This document shows, in pieces, positions 23,479-33,743 of a stretch of 64,000 nt of DNA (its first letter is position 1; each line of letters opens with the position of its first letter). The translations under genes were made by a program, and so were the position numbers. The stretch is from Rhynchopus sp. YZ270_cl-10 (Eukaryota; Euglenozoa; Diplonemea; Diplonemida; Diplonemidae). The notes under the pieces are model-generated. The model was not told the DNA's origin, did not search any database, and was given only the letters and a program-made list of their open reading frames with translations. The stretch covers positions 1,473,001-1,537,000 of the forward strand of contig OZ037868.1 of the NCBI GenBank assembly GCA_964035575.1, given 5' to 3'.

Positions 23479-25404
23479 GGGGTAATTATCATAACACCCA
23501 CGTTACTAATACCCATTTACGATAATACCCACTGGGTATTATCGTAAACTTTTTGGGTATTATCGTAAACTTTTTGGGTATTATCGTAAACTTTTTGGGT
23601 ATTAGTTTTGGGTATTATCGTAAACTTTTTGGGTATTATCGTAAACTTTTTGGGTATTACCCAGGTTGGGTAGTACCCAGGTACCCAGGTACCCAGGTAC
23701 ACGGTACACTGGTGTACAAGGAAAAAAGTCGTGAAAGAGCAACCACAGCTCCACATGACAAACACAAAAGTGTCCAATCACGTGGGGCATTCATGCACTG
23801 AGGAGATAATGTTCCAACAATTTACAAGAAAGATTACTTAACCTACTGCTGGAAATTGCCAGGTCGTAGTAACACACAAAGTGTGCCTCCGTTCGGGAAG
23901 ACCGGATATTCTAGAGACCAAAAAGGCCTCAAGAATATCTTCTGGTATTCAAGGTAGAACCGAGTGAACGGCCCAAGACCCCCGTGGAGAAGTTAAATGT
24001 TGTAATGCTATCAAGTACAAACTGCGACCACTGTCTTACCCTCCTCAATGCATGGTGGAAGATGTCTTTGACAACAAATATCCTGTACCCAGGTACCCAT
24101 ATTCCCAGACCCACGCAGCACTACGTCGCAGTACTACGCAAAATTTACCACCAGACCCTGTCTTCGTGCACCTGAAGTACAACGCCGCAGACAGGCCAAA
24201 CATGCGTTGGACTCAGAGGAATGCCCGCTGTGCAGGTATCAATGAGAACCAACTCCCAGCAACAAGGGGCGCCTTTTGGCGGGCGTTGTTGAGGGTGTTT
24301 GGGGTGCAAAGTGTTCCACAATTTTGATGCGCGGGTACAGAAGTGTTGTCTTGTTCTTTCATCTCTAGGAATGTAAATGTCAATCGCGTTTAACTACCAC
24401 TAGGGCTTGTTCAGTGAACCCACAAGGGGTCGAAGGGGGTTGGTTATCCCATATCTATCAAAGGTTGTGTCGACCAAGGCGAAACCACTATGTTACGCTG
24501 TACGTTGTTAAATCCGAAGAAATAACACTTTAGCAGCCGCAGGAAGTTTGCTAAAAAGAGTGCCTCACGCTACACAAACCACCACCCGCGATTGACTTAG
24601 ATGTTATAACAAAGAGAATTCAGAACAAAACAACACCCTGCCCCATACACACTAAATTGTCATGCTTCAAGAACATGCCTGGGCCAAAATTACTATGACG
24701 AAAAGGCAACAAGACCACCCACAAGGAGTGTGAAATGTGCACTGGTTTTCTGGGGGAACGCAATATTTTCTTGTGTCTAGTCCTCCGCGAGCAGAGGACA
24801 GACTTTCCGGAAGGTTGCCAAAGTCGAATTTCTTGCACTAGCTATGCTCCCTGGGTTAATGGCTATAGCAGTGACTGACTAAATATTCCCACCCAGGTCT
24901 TCGTATGTTGAGGTGTAGAATGTCGGAGACGGAGAAGCGCAATCGCTGATGCAGTTCAGATTTCGCGATCCTATGATGTGTGTAAATGTGGGTGTAATTA
25001 AGTTATGTCGCTTGGAGAAAGATTAATTGTTAATTGTCAAGAAAAATGGTTACCCTGAATTTGAGGATGTAAGACAGGGATGCAAAAAGTTGTGTAAAAA
25101 AAAAACCCCCCCCCATATATTTCGTGAAAATTGTATTTTCTCTGGGGTCGATGAAACCATACCTTGTCTGCACATTCACCAGCGTGCGAGCGCCTCTGAT
25201 ACCTTGCGCGAGTAGCCAGCTAAATCACATCGTACCTGGGTACCTGGGTAATACCCAAAAAGTTTACGATAACAAAACTAATACCCAAATAGTTTACGAT
25301 AATACCCAAAAACTTTACGATAATACCCAAAAAGTTTACGATAATACCCAGTGGGTATTATCGTAAATGGGTATTAGTAACGTGGGTGTTATAGTCATTT
25401 TCCC
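23479..25404. mobile_element. Mutator-like DNA element, ~1.9 kb, long TIRs
   Basis: Long terminal inverted repeats (left ~23479-23690, right ~25232-25404) are built from tandem GGGTATTATCGTAAAC-type units. They finish inward with TACCCAGG repeats. The termini are GGGG and CCC. The element is flanked by a perfect 9-bp direct repeat TAAACGATA (23470-23478 and 25405-25413). Long TIRs plus a 9-bp duplication fit the Mutator superfamily. The interior has no intact transposase; about 290 bp (24080-24375) recurs at 46020-46350 inside a different element. Non-autonomous or decayed. Confidence 0.75.
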
Positions 25405-25413
25405 TAAACGATA
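25405..25413. repeat. 9-bp target site duplication (right)
   Basis: TAAACGATA, the exact partner of 23470-23478. Confidence 0.75.
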
Positions 25414-26036
25414 TTGTGTGTGTCACATTTTTGTAGTTCCGTTATTTTTTTTTTCCTTCTTTTTTGTTTTGATGCGATTTAGGGGCTATTTTTTTGGGAT
25501 TTTTGGGGGGATTTTTTTTTAAATCCTTTTTCTGTTTTTTCTCGCACGGTTTTCCTACGTTTTCGATTTCTTTTTTTTTTTTCGCTTTTCACAAATGCAA
25601 AACTTAGAAGGGGACTACCCCATACGGGCTTTTCTGGCCTTTTATGAGCTGAGTGATGTGACAAAGGCAACCTAGCGCCTTCTGTCGGAGTACACAGATA
25701 GGCACCACACCACGCCCCCTGTGTTCAAGATGATTGTCTCCCGAAGGCCCTCATCTTTTTATTTCCTCCCATTTTTTTGTTTCCCTCTTCGGTTGCCAGC
25801 AAAGTAAAAATGTATTCCCACAGTCTGTCCACAGACTCTTTCCAAACGGGACGGCTCGAACAAAAATAACGTTTCAGTACGCTTACAATACAAAAAAAAA
25901 CAAAACAAAGCAAAAAAACCCAGACTCGACACAGACACAACACCCCATCCCCCCTTTTTTATTTCCCCCCTCAAACATCCCACAGCTCACCCCCACCACC
26001 ACAGACACATTCCGTCCCCTCCTACCCTACCTCACA
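25414..26036. other. intergenic and leader of the flavocytochrome gene
   Basis: T-rich runs around 25440-25590, then a 5' leader with C/A-rich sequence (about 25920-26036) before the start codon. An open frame extends 101 codons upstream of the chosen ATG, but its content (poly-Lys/Asn and Pro/Thr) looks like translated leader. Confidence 0.55.
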
Positions 26037-27638
26037 ATGTCCACTAAGGACGATACAAACAACACCCCATGGATACCATATGAAGGCCAAACCCTGTTTG
26101 GTCTGAAATACGCTATTCTACGTGCGTATGTACAACTGCGTTGGACGGTTGCAGCGTTGCTGCACCCGACGCTGGTGGTGAGTCCTTTCAGCCTGACTGT
26201 GGGAGAGGCGCTCATCTTGCTTCTGATCTGTTGTGCTCTGGCAGGAGGCTTCGCCACAGGCGGTGTGGGCGGGACAGGGTCGCTCTGCGGGCTCCTCATC
26301 GTCGGGACGTATGCAACGGCAGCACATCACTCCCCCATAAACTTCCTCCTGGGGATACCCTTCGAGCGGCGTGTGTTCTACCATAAGTGCTTTGCGCTTG
26401 CAGGCACGCTGATGGGCTGCTGGCATGCAGTTGAGTACTACCGTACAAAGGACGAAGAAGAGGTTACGATCAAGATTGTGAACGGCGTAGCGGCGCTGGT
26501 CGTGGAGACTGAGGATGAGAGCGGTGCGGAGACAAGCGGCTGGGTTGCGCTGGGTGCCTTTCTGTTGATCCCGGTGCTGAGTCTGCCGGTGCTGCGGAGG
26601 CGTCTCTTTGAAGTGTTCTACTACGCGCATTGGGTGCTGTTCTTGGTGGGTGGGGTGGGCAGCGTGATGCACGGTGCAGGCACAGTCGCCTTCGGCCTGG
26701 CTCTGTGGGGTGTGGATGTGCTCGTGCGTCTTATCTTCGAGCAGCTCTTCTGCAGACGTCCGCGCACAGCGCTCTTCAAGGTGCTCCCAGGCAACGTTGT
26801 GCGCATCTCCTTCCCGCGCAACGACTTCCAGTACAAAGGCGGGCAGTACGTCTTCGTTGCAGTCCCAGACCTCTCGTACCTGGAGTGGCACCCCATCTCC
26901 ATCTCCTCCGCACCACACGATGAGTTCGTCTCGCTCCACATCAGGGCCCTAGGGAACTGGTCGCAGTCTCTGTACGACACGGTGAAGGCGAGGCAAAGCG
27001 ACACCTCGGCAGGCGTGCCGATGCGCTTCTGCTTCGAAGGTGCGTACGGCGAGCCCTCTGTGGACATCGAGTCGCGCAAGTATGAGCACTTCTGTCTTGT
27101 CTCCGCGGGCATCGGCATCACCCCAATGCAGTCCATCTCAAACGAGCTGCTCGACTGTCACAGACGCGGTCGCCCGCTGCAACGCCTGTGGTTTCTATGG
27201 ACCGTGCGCGACAGGCTGCTTGAGATCGTAGACACAACGCGGGACGGGAAGATGCAGTACAAGGACAACCGCCTGGACCTGCCTATGGCGTTCCAACCGA
27301 ACCTGCTTTCTGCAGAGGTGGCGGACACACAGCAGGGACCTGCGAAGGCGTCTCCACTGTTCGCACAGTACTTCTTGACAGGCGAGGCCGCGTTGTCCGA
27401 CACCGAGGCAGGGCGTGCAGGTACACACAAACACGTGCACCTCGGCAGACCCGACCTGTCGCAGCAGCTCGTCAACCTGAAGGAGTGCATCCGTGGCGAG
27501 CAGCACCACCAGCGCATCAACGTCGCAGTCCTCTTCTGCGGGCCACCCAAGATGGGCGAAGACCTCCACAGGGCATGCAAAGACATCACAGACGGCACAG
27601 TGCAGTTCGACTTCCACTCAGAAGTGTTCGCCTTTTAG
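26037..27638 (+). CDS. ferric reductase / NADPH oxidase-like flavocytochrome
   Basis: 533 residues, no intron, ACAATG start. It has an N-terminal membrane domain of about six helices (residues ~50-235). Haem-ligand pairs are H116/H130 and H198/H212, each with 13 residues between, as in the FRE/NOX superfamily. A FAD-binding box HPISISSAP lies at 285-293. The NAD(P)H-binding part has GIGITPM at 358-364 and CGPP at 501-504, and the chain ends in Phe as NOX enzymes do. It should move electrons from NADPH through FAD and two haems across a membrane, to ferric iron/copper or to oxygen. The sequence does not settle which acceptor. No EF-hand is present. Residues 400-470 form an unusual polar insert in the NADPH domain. 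Confidence 0.85.
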   Translation: MSTKDDTNNTPWIPYEGQTLFGLKYAILRAYVQLRWTVAALLHPTLVVSPFSLTVGEALILLLICCALAGGFATGGVGGTGSLCGLLIVGTYATAAHHSPINFLLGIPFERRVFYHKCFALAGTLMGCWHAVEYYRTKDEEEVTIKIVNGVAALVVETEDESGAETSGWVALGAFLLIPVLSLPVLRRRLFEVFYYAHWVLFLVGGVGSVMHGAGTVAFGLALWGVDVLVRLIFEQLFCRRPRTALFKVLPGNVVRISFPRNDFQYKGGQYVFVAVPDLSYLEWHPISISSAPHDEFVSLHIRALGNWSQSLYDTVKARQSDTSAGVPMRFCFEGAYGEPSVDIESRKYEHFCLVSAGIGITPMQSISNELLDCHRRGRPLQRLWFLWTVRDRLLEIVDTTRDGKMQYKDNRLDLPMAFQPNLLSAEVADTQQGPAKASPLFAQYFLTGEAALSDTEAGRAGTHKHVHLGRPDLSQQLVNLKECIRGEQHHQRINVAVLFCGPPKMGEDLHRACKDITDGTVQFDFHSEVFAF

Positions 27639-28184
27639 GGCTTTCGAAACGGGACAGTACAAAAAAATGCACCCGCTAAAAGTCCTACTTTGGGGACTTA
27701 TTTGCATTTTATTAGATTTTTTCTTCTCACACTTTTTATATGCTTCCCTGTAAACCATTCCCAAGCGCAGCGCTCCGGGGTTCGATAACCCGCGGAGTGT
27801 CAGTGCCTGCGTCCCAGAGGCGTTTGCACTATCAACTTCACTTTATAATTGGTACCCCAGAAATCCAAAAAACCAAGTACGCGCCAACTACGCACTAAGT
27901 ACGCAATATAGGGTCGTCAGGAGCACCAATATATTTTTTTTTGTCTTTGCACTCATGTGGTTTCTGAGTTCAAAGACGGGGAGAAAAAAAACCACAAAAA
28001 ATTCCGAGTGGAACTTAGTAGATGAATTCACCGAGAGTGGAGAATTAGGCGTTAATTTGTAGACCTACTCTGGCAAGGTGGGTGAAGATGAGCGAAAAGG
28101 AATGACGGTGACTCCAAGTCACTGTCATTCCTTTTTGCACAGGCCTTTTGCTAACTTTGGGATTTTCCCCCTGAATGGCATGAT

Positions 28185-28242
28185 CAGGGGCTCCGCTACC
28201 GTATAAAGTTCTGTTGCGGCGCAACAGAAGTCTGAAAATTTT

Positions 28243-28275
<33 letters not shown>

Positions 28276-28682
28276 ATGGTTGAACCACGAGAGTACCATG
28301 GGGAACTGGTTGCTGACCGCACCATCCAGGCTGTACCTCAATTTTTTTTTGCCTGCGGCGCCATTTTTCCTTTTTTGCTTCGCAAAAAAGGATTCGATGT
28401 GTGACTCTGCTGTAAAAAGCTAGATTTTTACACTGTACCCTAAATTTTTTTTCGCCTGCGGCGCCATTTGTTTGATTTTTTTTTTTGCTTCGCAAAAAAA
28501 AAAATACAGTTCCCTATGTTCCCAATGTCCCTGCTCAGCAGTGCTGAAAAATTTTTGGGCACAAAAACAGCTGACCCCCCTATTTTGAAATCTGAATCCC
28601 TGGATAAGACACTGGCGCAGGGTGAAAAAAAAACCCCCGCAACAGAACTCAAAAAAAATCTGAAAACGTAGCGGAGGGGCTG
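28185..28682 (+). mobile_element. hAT-like non-autonomous element, copy 1 (498 bp)
   Basis: Starts CAGGGGCTCCGC and ends GCGGAGGGGCTG (imperfect inverted ends). It is flanked by a perfect 8-bp duplication GGCATGAT (28177-28184, 28683-28690). CAG-initial ends with an 8-bp duplication are typical of hAT elements. The interior has a perfect hairpin around TTCTGTTGCGGC, an A run, and two CGCCTGCGGCGC palindromes. No coding capacity. Confidence 0.8.
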
Positions 28683-30114
28683 GGCATGATGGTCAAAAAA
28701 AAATAATTTCCTGGAAAAAAAGTACATTCCGAGCTTTCCCACCTGGTGAAAGCGGTCATCGCGCGCTTCGCGCGCGCCTCCCTGCCAGCCACAGGGTGGA
28801 GAGGCGAAGGGTCAGCTTTGCGAGATAACAAAAAAAAAAAAAACGGAATCTAATCCTTTATTAACGGTGCTTGGTCTTGCGCCTTACGTACACTGACCGT
28901 ACAAAATTAATACGTCTTCCAGAAGCAGGGGCTGTTGCAACGGTTGGGTCACTTTGAAATAACAATGGTCAAATTTTTGCAGCTTGGGTCAAGTTTCATT
29001 TCTGGCTGCAAAATGCAAGGGAATCCCCTTTGACATTGTAAAATGGCACCGTAGGCAGGAAGAAAATAGCGTACAGCGCGAGCGAAGCGAGCGGGAATTT
29101 TTTTTGAGGTATACCTCCGCGAGCGCAGCGAGCAGAAAAAATTTAAGGTGCCATCATGCCATCATGCCATCTGGGGGGGAAATCCCCAGGTGATGCAGAG
29201 CGAAAGCCCTGCCCCACCACCCCCGTGGCATGATGGTGGCATGATGGAAAAAAAAAATAAAAAACGCCCAAAAACGTGGCATGATGGTTAGCAAAAGGCC
29301 TGCTTTTTGCAGCAGCGACAAAAAATCAGTGTTTCCCACGGTGAGATTTTGGGGTGAGAAATCTCCAGAGGTTTTTTTACGGGGGGGTGGGGGGGGGTTT
29401 CACCCCCCCCCACGATTTTTTTCCCGGCTTTTGGGGGGGTGAAAATAAAATTTTTTTTTGGAAAATAAAAAAAAATCTTGATGGTGTTCTCTTACTCTCC
29501 CCCCGATACCTTTCTCGCGCCCCAAGAACCATCTATGGGAGTTAGAGGGTGGCGTGTTTTCCTAGAATTTGACGGACGGAGCTCGTAGAACCCAACGAGG
29601 AATGAGAAAAAAGGATAGGGCGAAATCATAAAAGTAGCGTACCGTGCGCCTGCGGCGCAAGCTTACTGTAAATTGTATGACATGGTACTGGGTACTTAAC
29701 TCAAAAAAGTGGACGGCATCTAAAAATTTCCGCCTGCGGCGCGGCAGCCCTTGACCCAGTTTCCCCCTTTTCTTGTTCAGTCGGCAGGATCACTTGGCCC
29801 TTGATGTTGACCAAAAGCCAAGAACTTGTCCATTTCGTCAAATTGACCCCACCACAGCGCGGACTGATTCCAAAAACCCCCCACGAACCAGCTTCTCCAG
29901 GGGCTTCGCGCGCGAAGCGCGCGAAAAATTTTGCAACCCGAAAAACACCTCACCCCCCCTAAGGTCAAAAAAACCGGTCCCAAAAAAAACCTCTGAGTGG
30001 TGAAAAAAAAAAAAAAATCTGGTGGAAAAAAATTTTTGGTGGTGGACAAGCATGTTCCCAGATCACGTGATTTTGACCAAAATTTTGGGGTCCAGATCAC
30101 GAAAAAAAAAGGGG

Positions 30115-30448
30115 TACCGTAAAAATATTTATTCTGGGCCGGAACAAAACTGGAACACCCCAAAAAATCGTCGATTGTTCCAGTTTTGTTCCGCACCAGC
30201 ATTGTTTTGGGGGGGTATCCGTGCCTTGTCAAAAAAAACGAGGAGTGCGACGATTTTTTTTTGCCCAAAGATGCACTATGCACCTGGGTGGGGTGGGAAT
30301 GGGGATAAAAATTCTACCCCAACAGAACTGTTCTGGGCCGGAACAAAACTGGGACACCCCCAAAAACCCCAAGTGTTCCAGTTTTGTTCCGGTCCAGTAT
30401 ACTTCTGTCTCAGAATAGTTACAGCCTAGAATAAATATTTTTACGGTA
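30115..30448. repeat. 334-bp foldback with two internal hairpins
   Basis: Outer arms TACCGTAAAAATATTTATTC (30115-30134) and its exact inverse at 30429-30448. Inside are two similar hairpins (30134-30199 and 30333-30397), each with arms CTGGGCCGGAACAAAACTGG and the near-perfect inverse. Confidence 0.7.
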
Positions 30449-30529
30449 TGGGGTGCATTTTTGGGCGTTTTTGTCGATCGCATCGTCCGATTCGGTGCGA
30501 TTGCAGAAAGTGATGGGGTCATTTTGGAA

Positions 30530-30830
30530 AAATGGACAAAATTTTATTGACTCATATTTTTTCAAAATATGAACCCATACTCGTAAACAAGGGTCATTTT
30601 CAGGTTTGAAAACCCAACTTCAGATGAAATTGTGGTGTTTTGAGTGGGAACACAGTAGCGCCGCAGGCGCACGGTACCCAACTTTTGTCTTTTTTCTTTT
30701 TCCCTTTTCTCTGCTTTCTTTTGATTGTGCGAGCCGATTGCTCTCCACGGTGGGGTCATATGTGTGTGCAAAAACACTCTGAAGTACCCTTACTGTGAAA
30801 TATGAGATTCTCTGGTTTTAGTAAGGAAAA
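30530..30830. repeat. ~300-bp repeat, inverted copy at 32437-32737
   Basis: The reverse complement of 32437-32737 aligns along this segment with roughly 90% identity by eye (for example GATTGTGCGAGCCGATTGCT against GATTGCGCGAGCCGATTGCT). The pair could form a long hairpin spanning ~2.2 kb. Confidence 0.7.
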
Positions 30831-31012
30831 ACGTACCGAGCAAAATCGTCAAAAATCTACGGTAGTCGGGGTGCGGGATTCGTGACCCAAAACATCGGTT
30901 TTTGGCATTTCTGAATCTTTTCCAGAAAGCGGTGGGGTCATTTCGAAAAAATGGACAAAATTTTAGTGACTTAAATTTTCACAAAATATGAACCCATACT
31001 CTTAAACAAGGG

Positions 31013-31071
31013 CAGGGGCTCCGCTACCGTATAAAGTTCTGTTGCGGCGCAACAGAAGTCTGAAAATTTTC

Positions 31072-31102
<31 letters not shown>

Positions 31103-31510
31103 ATGGTTGAACCACGAGAGTACCATGGGGAACTGGTTGCTGACCGCACCATCCAGGCTGTACCTCAATTTTTTTTTGCCTGCGGCGCCATTTTTCCTTT
31201 TTTGCTTCGCAAAAAAGGATTCGATGTGTGACTCTGCTGTAAAAAGCTAGATTTTTACACTGTACCCTAAATTTTTTTTCGCCTGCGGCGCCATTTGTTT
31301 GATTTTTTTTTTTGCTTCGCAAAAAAAAAAATACAGTTCCCTATGTTCCCAATGTCCCTGCTCAGCAGTGCTGAAAAATTTTTGGGCACAAAAACAGCTG
31401 ACCCCCCTATTTTGAAATCTGAATCCCTGGATAAGACACTGGCGCAGGGTGAAAAAAAAACCCCCGCAACAGAACTCAAAAAAAATCTGAAAACGTGGCG
31501 GGGGGGGCTG
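31013..31510 (+). mobile_element. hAT-like non-autonomous element, copy 2 (498 bp)
   Basis: Nearly identical to 28185-28682 and exactly the same length. Flanked by a perfect 8-bp duplication AACAAGGG (31005-31012, 31511-31518). It inserted directly after a repeat segment (30948-31012) that has a sister copy at 30525-30595. Confidence 0.8.
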
Positions 31511-31513
31511 AAC

Positions 31514-31550
<37 letters not shown>

Positions 31551-31627
31551 GGATCATATGTCATATCTCGTATGAGCACCCCTGCCTGCAGGGAAAAAAA
31601 AAAAAAAAAAAAAATCATGGTTGAACT

Positions 31628-32879
31628 CAGGGCTGTTCCTAAGTGAGAATGAGAATAAGGGATTCTGATTTTTGAGTTTTTTTTCCTTTTTTTTTTTTCC
31701 TTTTTTCCTTCGTTGGGTTTTAGCCTGCTTCTACTAGGTTAGGAGCCAAAATTTTGCACACCACTGGTCGGGGTGGTATGCAAACAAGCCAAAGATCAGG
31801 TTTTCGGGTGGGGGAAAAAAAAAAAATCCCCGCCCCCAAAAAAAAATCCGCCTGCGGCGCAGGCTTTCCTCTAAATCTGTCTCCCAAAATGCGGATTTTA
31901 GATTTTGGAAATGCCGCACCGAAGGAATTTTCGTGGTTGCCGCACTTTTTTTTCGCCTAAGGGGGAAGGTATGTAAGCACTTCTGTCTGGGAAAAAGTGA
32001 CCAGGAAAAAAATGTTGGGGTACCATGCTCCAAATGTGCGAAACAAGCAAAAAAAATATTCTGTGCACTGTAGTTGTAGCTATTCTGTGTTTGACAGTAA
32101 AAGTATGCAATTTTAAGCAACATTTTTTTGAAATGTTGCGTACCGTGGCTTCGCCAGGAACCTTTCGGGTGCCATGGCCGCCGTTTCTTTTGTAAATGTA
32201 CTGAGGTTACTGATAAATCGTGCACCACGCGTGCTTGGTGCAAATGTCAATGAAGTGCCGAACTCCGCAGTTGGATAACCGAGGAATTCTCATATTCCGC
32301 CGGAGGCCCTCAACTTGAGCTGGGTTGGGGACCGAGTTTTGACCATGTATAATAAGAAGCTGCCCCCGGCAGGCTTTGCGCTAAGGTCGGTTCTTTGTCC
32401 CGGGATTTTTGGATATTTTTGTGGTGTTTTTCTTTCGCAGACCGGACTAAACTAGAGAACCTCATAGTTCATAGTGCGGGTACTTTAGAGTGTTTTTGCA
32501 CACAAATGTGACCCCACCGAGGAGAGCAATCGGCTCGCGCAATCAAAAGAAAGCAGAGAAAAAGGAAAAAGAAAAAAGTTGGGTACCATGCGCCTGCGGC
32601 GCTACCTTCCCAGTCAAAAACACCACAATTTCATCTGAAGTTGGGTTTTCAGACTGAAAATGCCCCTTGTTTACGAGTATGGGTTCATATTTTGTGAAAA
32701 TTTAAGTCACTAAAATTTTGTCCATTTTTCCGTATATCCCCCACCACTGAACGGGATTGGCTCAAATCTGGCAAAAATGCAGGAAAAACCTGCCTCTGCG
32801 GGTTTTTAAAAAAAAGGAAAAAAACGAGAATAAAACCAGCGATTTTTGGGGGAAAAAGCGAGAATAAGGAACAGCCCTG
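31628..32879. mobile_element. hAT-like nested element, ~1.25 kb
   Basis: Ends are CAGGGCTGTTCC and, inverted, CAGGGCTGTTCC, with weaker similarity inward for ~60 bp. Flanks carry GGTTGAAC at 31619-31626 and 32880-32887, an 8-bp duplication with one extra T on the left. The right flank (32880-33190) continues as a diverged copy of the internal part of the 498-bp element. No transposase is readable. It contains the inverted partner (32437-32737) of a repeat at 30530-30830. Confidence 0.65.
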
Positions 32880-33190
32880 GGTTGAACCACGGGAGTACCA
32901 TGGGGAACTGGGTTGCTGACCGCACCATCCAGGCTGTACCTCAATTTTTTTTGCCTGCGGCGCCATTTTCCCTTTTTTGCTCCGCAAAAAAGGGTTAGGA
33001 CCATAATAGGTGTGTGACTATGTGCTGTAAAAAAGATAGATTTTTACACTGTACCCTAATTTTTTTTCGCCTGCGGCGCCATTTGTTTGATTTTTTTTTT
33101 GCTCCGCAAAAATCCCTATGTTCCCAATGTCCCTGGTCAGCAGTGCTGAGAAATTTTGGGCACAAAAACAAGCTGACCCCCCAATCTTCC
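32880..33190 (+). repeat. diverged partial copy of the 498-bp hAT-like element
   Basis: Matches the interior of the two 498-bp copies from GGTTGAACCACG to ACAAAAACA-AGCTGACCCC, with substitutions and small indels. It is older than the two intact copies. Confidence 0.7.
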
Positions 33191-33743
33191 AACGACAGTG
33201 ACATTTATGTCAACAATTTTTAGAAATGTTGCGTACCGTGGCTTCGCTTGGGTGTCATGCCTGCCATGACTGCCGTTTATTTTGTAAATGTACTGGTGCA
33301 AATATCAATGAAGTGCCGAACTCCGAGAAATTCTCACATTCCGCCGGAGGCCCCCAACTTGAGCTAAGGTGGGCTCGCCACACCTATACAAAAACCCGCA
33401 AAACCGCAAAATCTCACCTATTTTCAGAGTTAGGTGAGATGCTGGGAAACACTGACAAAAAATAATTTACACAGGGGAAATGTGCTGTACAGACCTGCCT
33501 AGGCTAGGTGGGTGACAGTCGACACAACAAAAAAATAAAGTAAAATAGACAACTTCGGTATTTCCATACCAGTTCGCAACCTTGCAGCTAGCAGAAAACA
33601 ATGCCATATATCATACAGGCGCTGCTTAAATGCTTAAATACAATGCACTGCGCAAACATCCAACTGATCAAACTACCCCTACTTTTTGCATCCTGCACCA
33701 TCTCTCACACCACATTACCACCATCATTCAGTCGAACAAGACA

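Larger units (their letters stand above)
27639..33743. other. repeat-rich intergenic block
   Basis: About 6.1 kb with no intact gene. AT-rich DNA is studded with GC-rich palindromes (CGCCTGCGGCGC occurs at least ten times in either orientation; also GCGCGCTTCGCGCGC near 28757 and a related one at 29907). It holds two 498-bp hAT-like elements, a 1.25-kb nested hAT-like element, foldback hairpins at 30115-30448, a GGCATGATGG inverted array at 29150-29290, and a direct duplication of ~170-230 bp (32110-32345 and 33205-33375). Long A runs (28240-28273, 31074-31100, 31520-31547) sit inside or beside elements. Confidence 0.65.

Noticed and set aside
25734-26036. Upstream 101-codon N-terminal extension of the flavocytochrome
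   Set aside because: Poly-Asn/Lys and Thr/Pro content matches the leader-type DNA seen before other genes, and the ATG at 26037 has the local start context. The membrane domain begins after it.
27765-27805. tRNA gene (CGGGGTTCGATAACCCG looks like a T-arm)
   Set aside because: No matching acceptor, D or anticodon arms upstream. At most a tRNA-derived fragment.
31247-31624. Open frames within the hAT-like copies
   Set aside because: They contain long A/T runs, recur only because the element is repeated, and show no transposase features.
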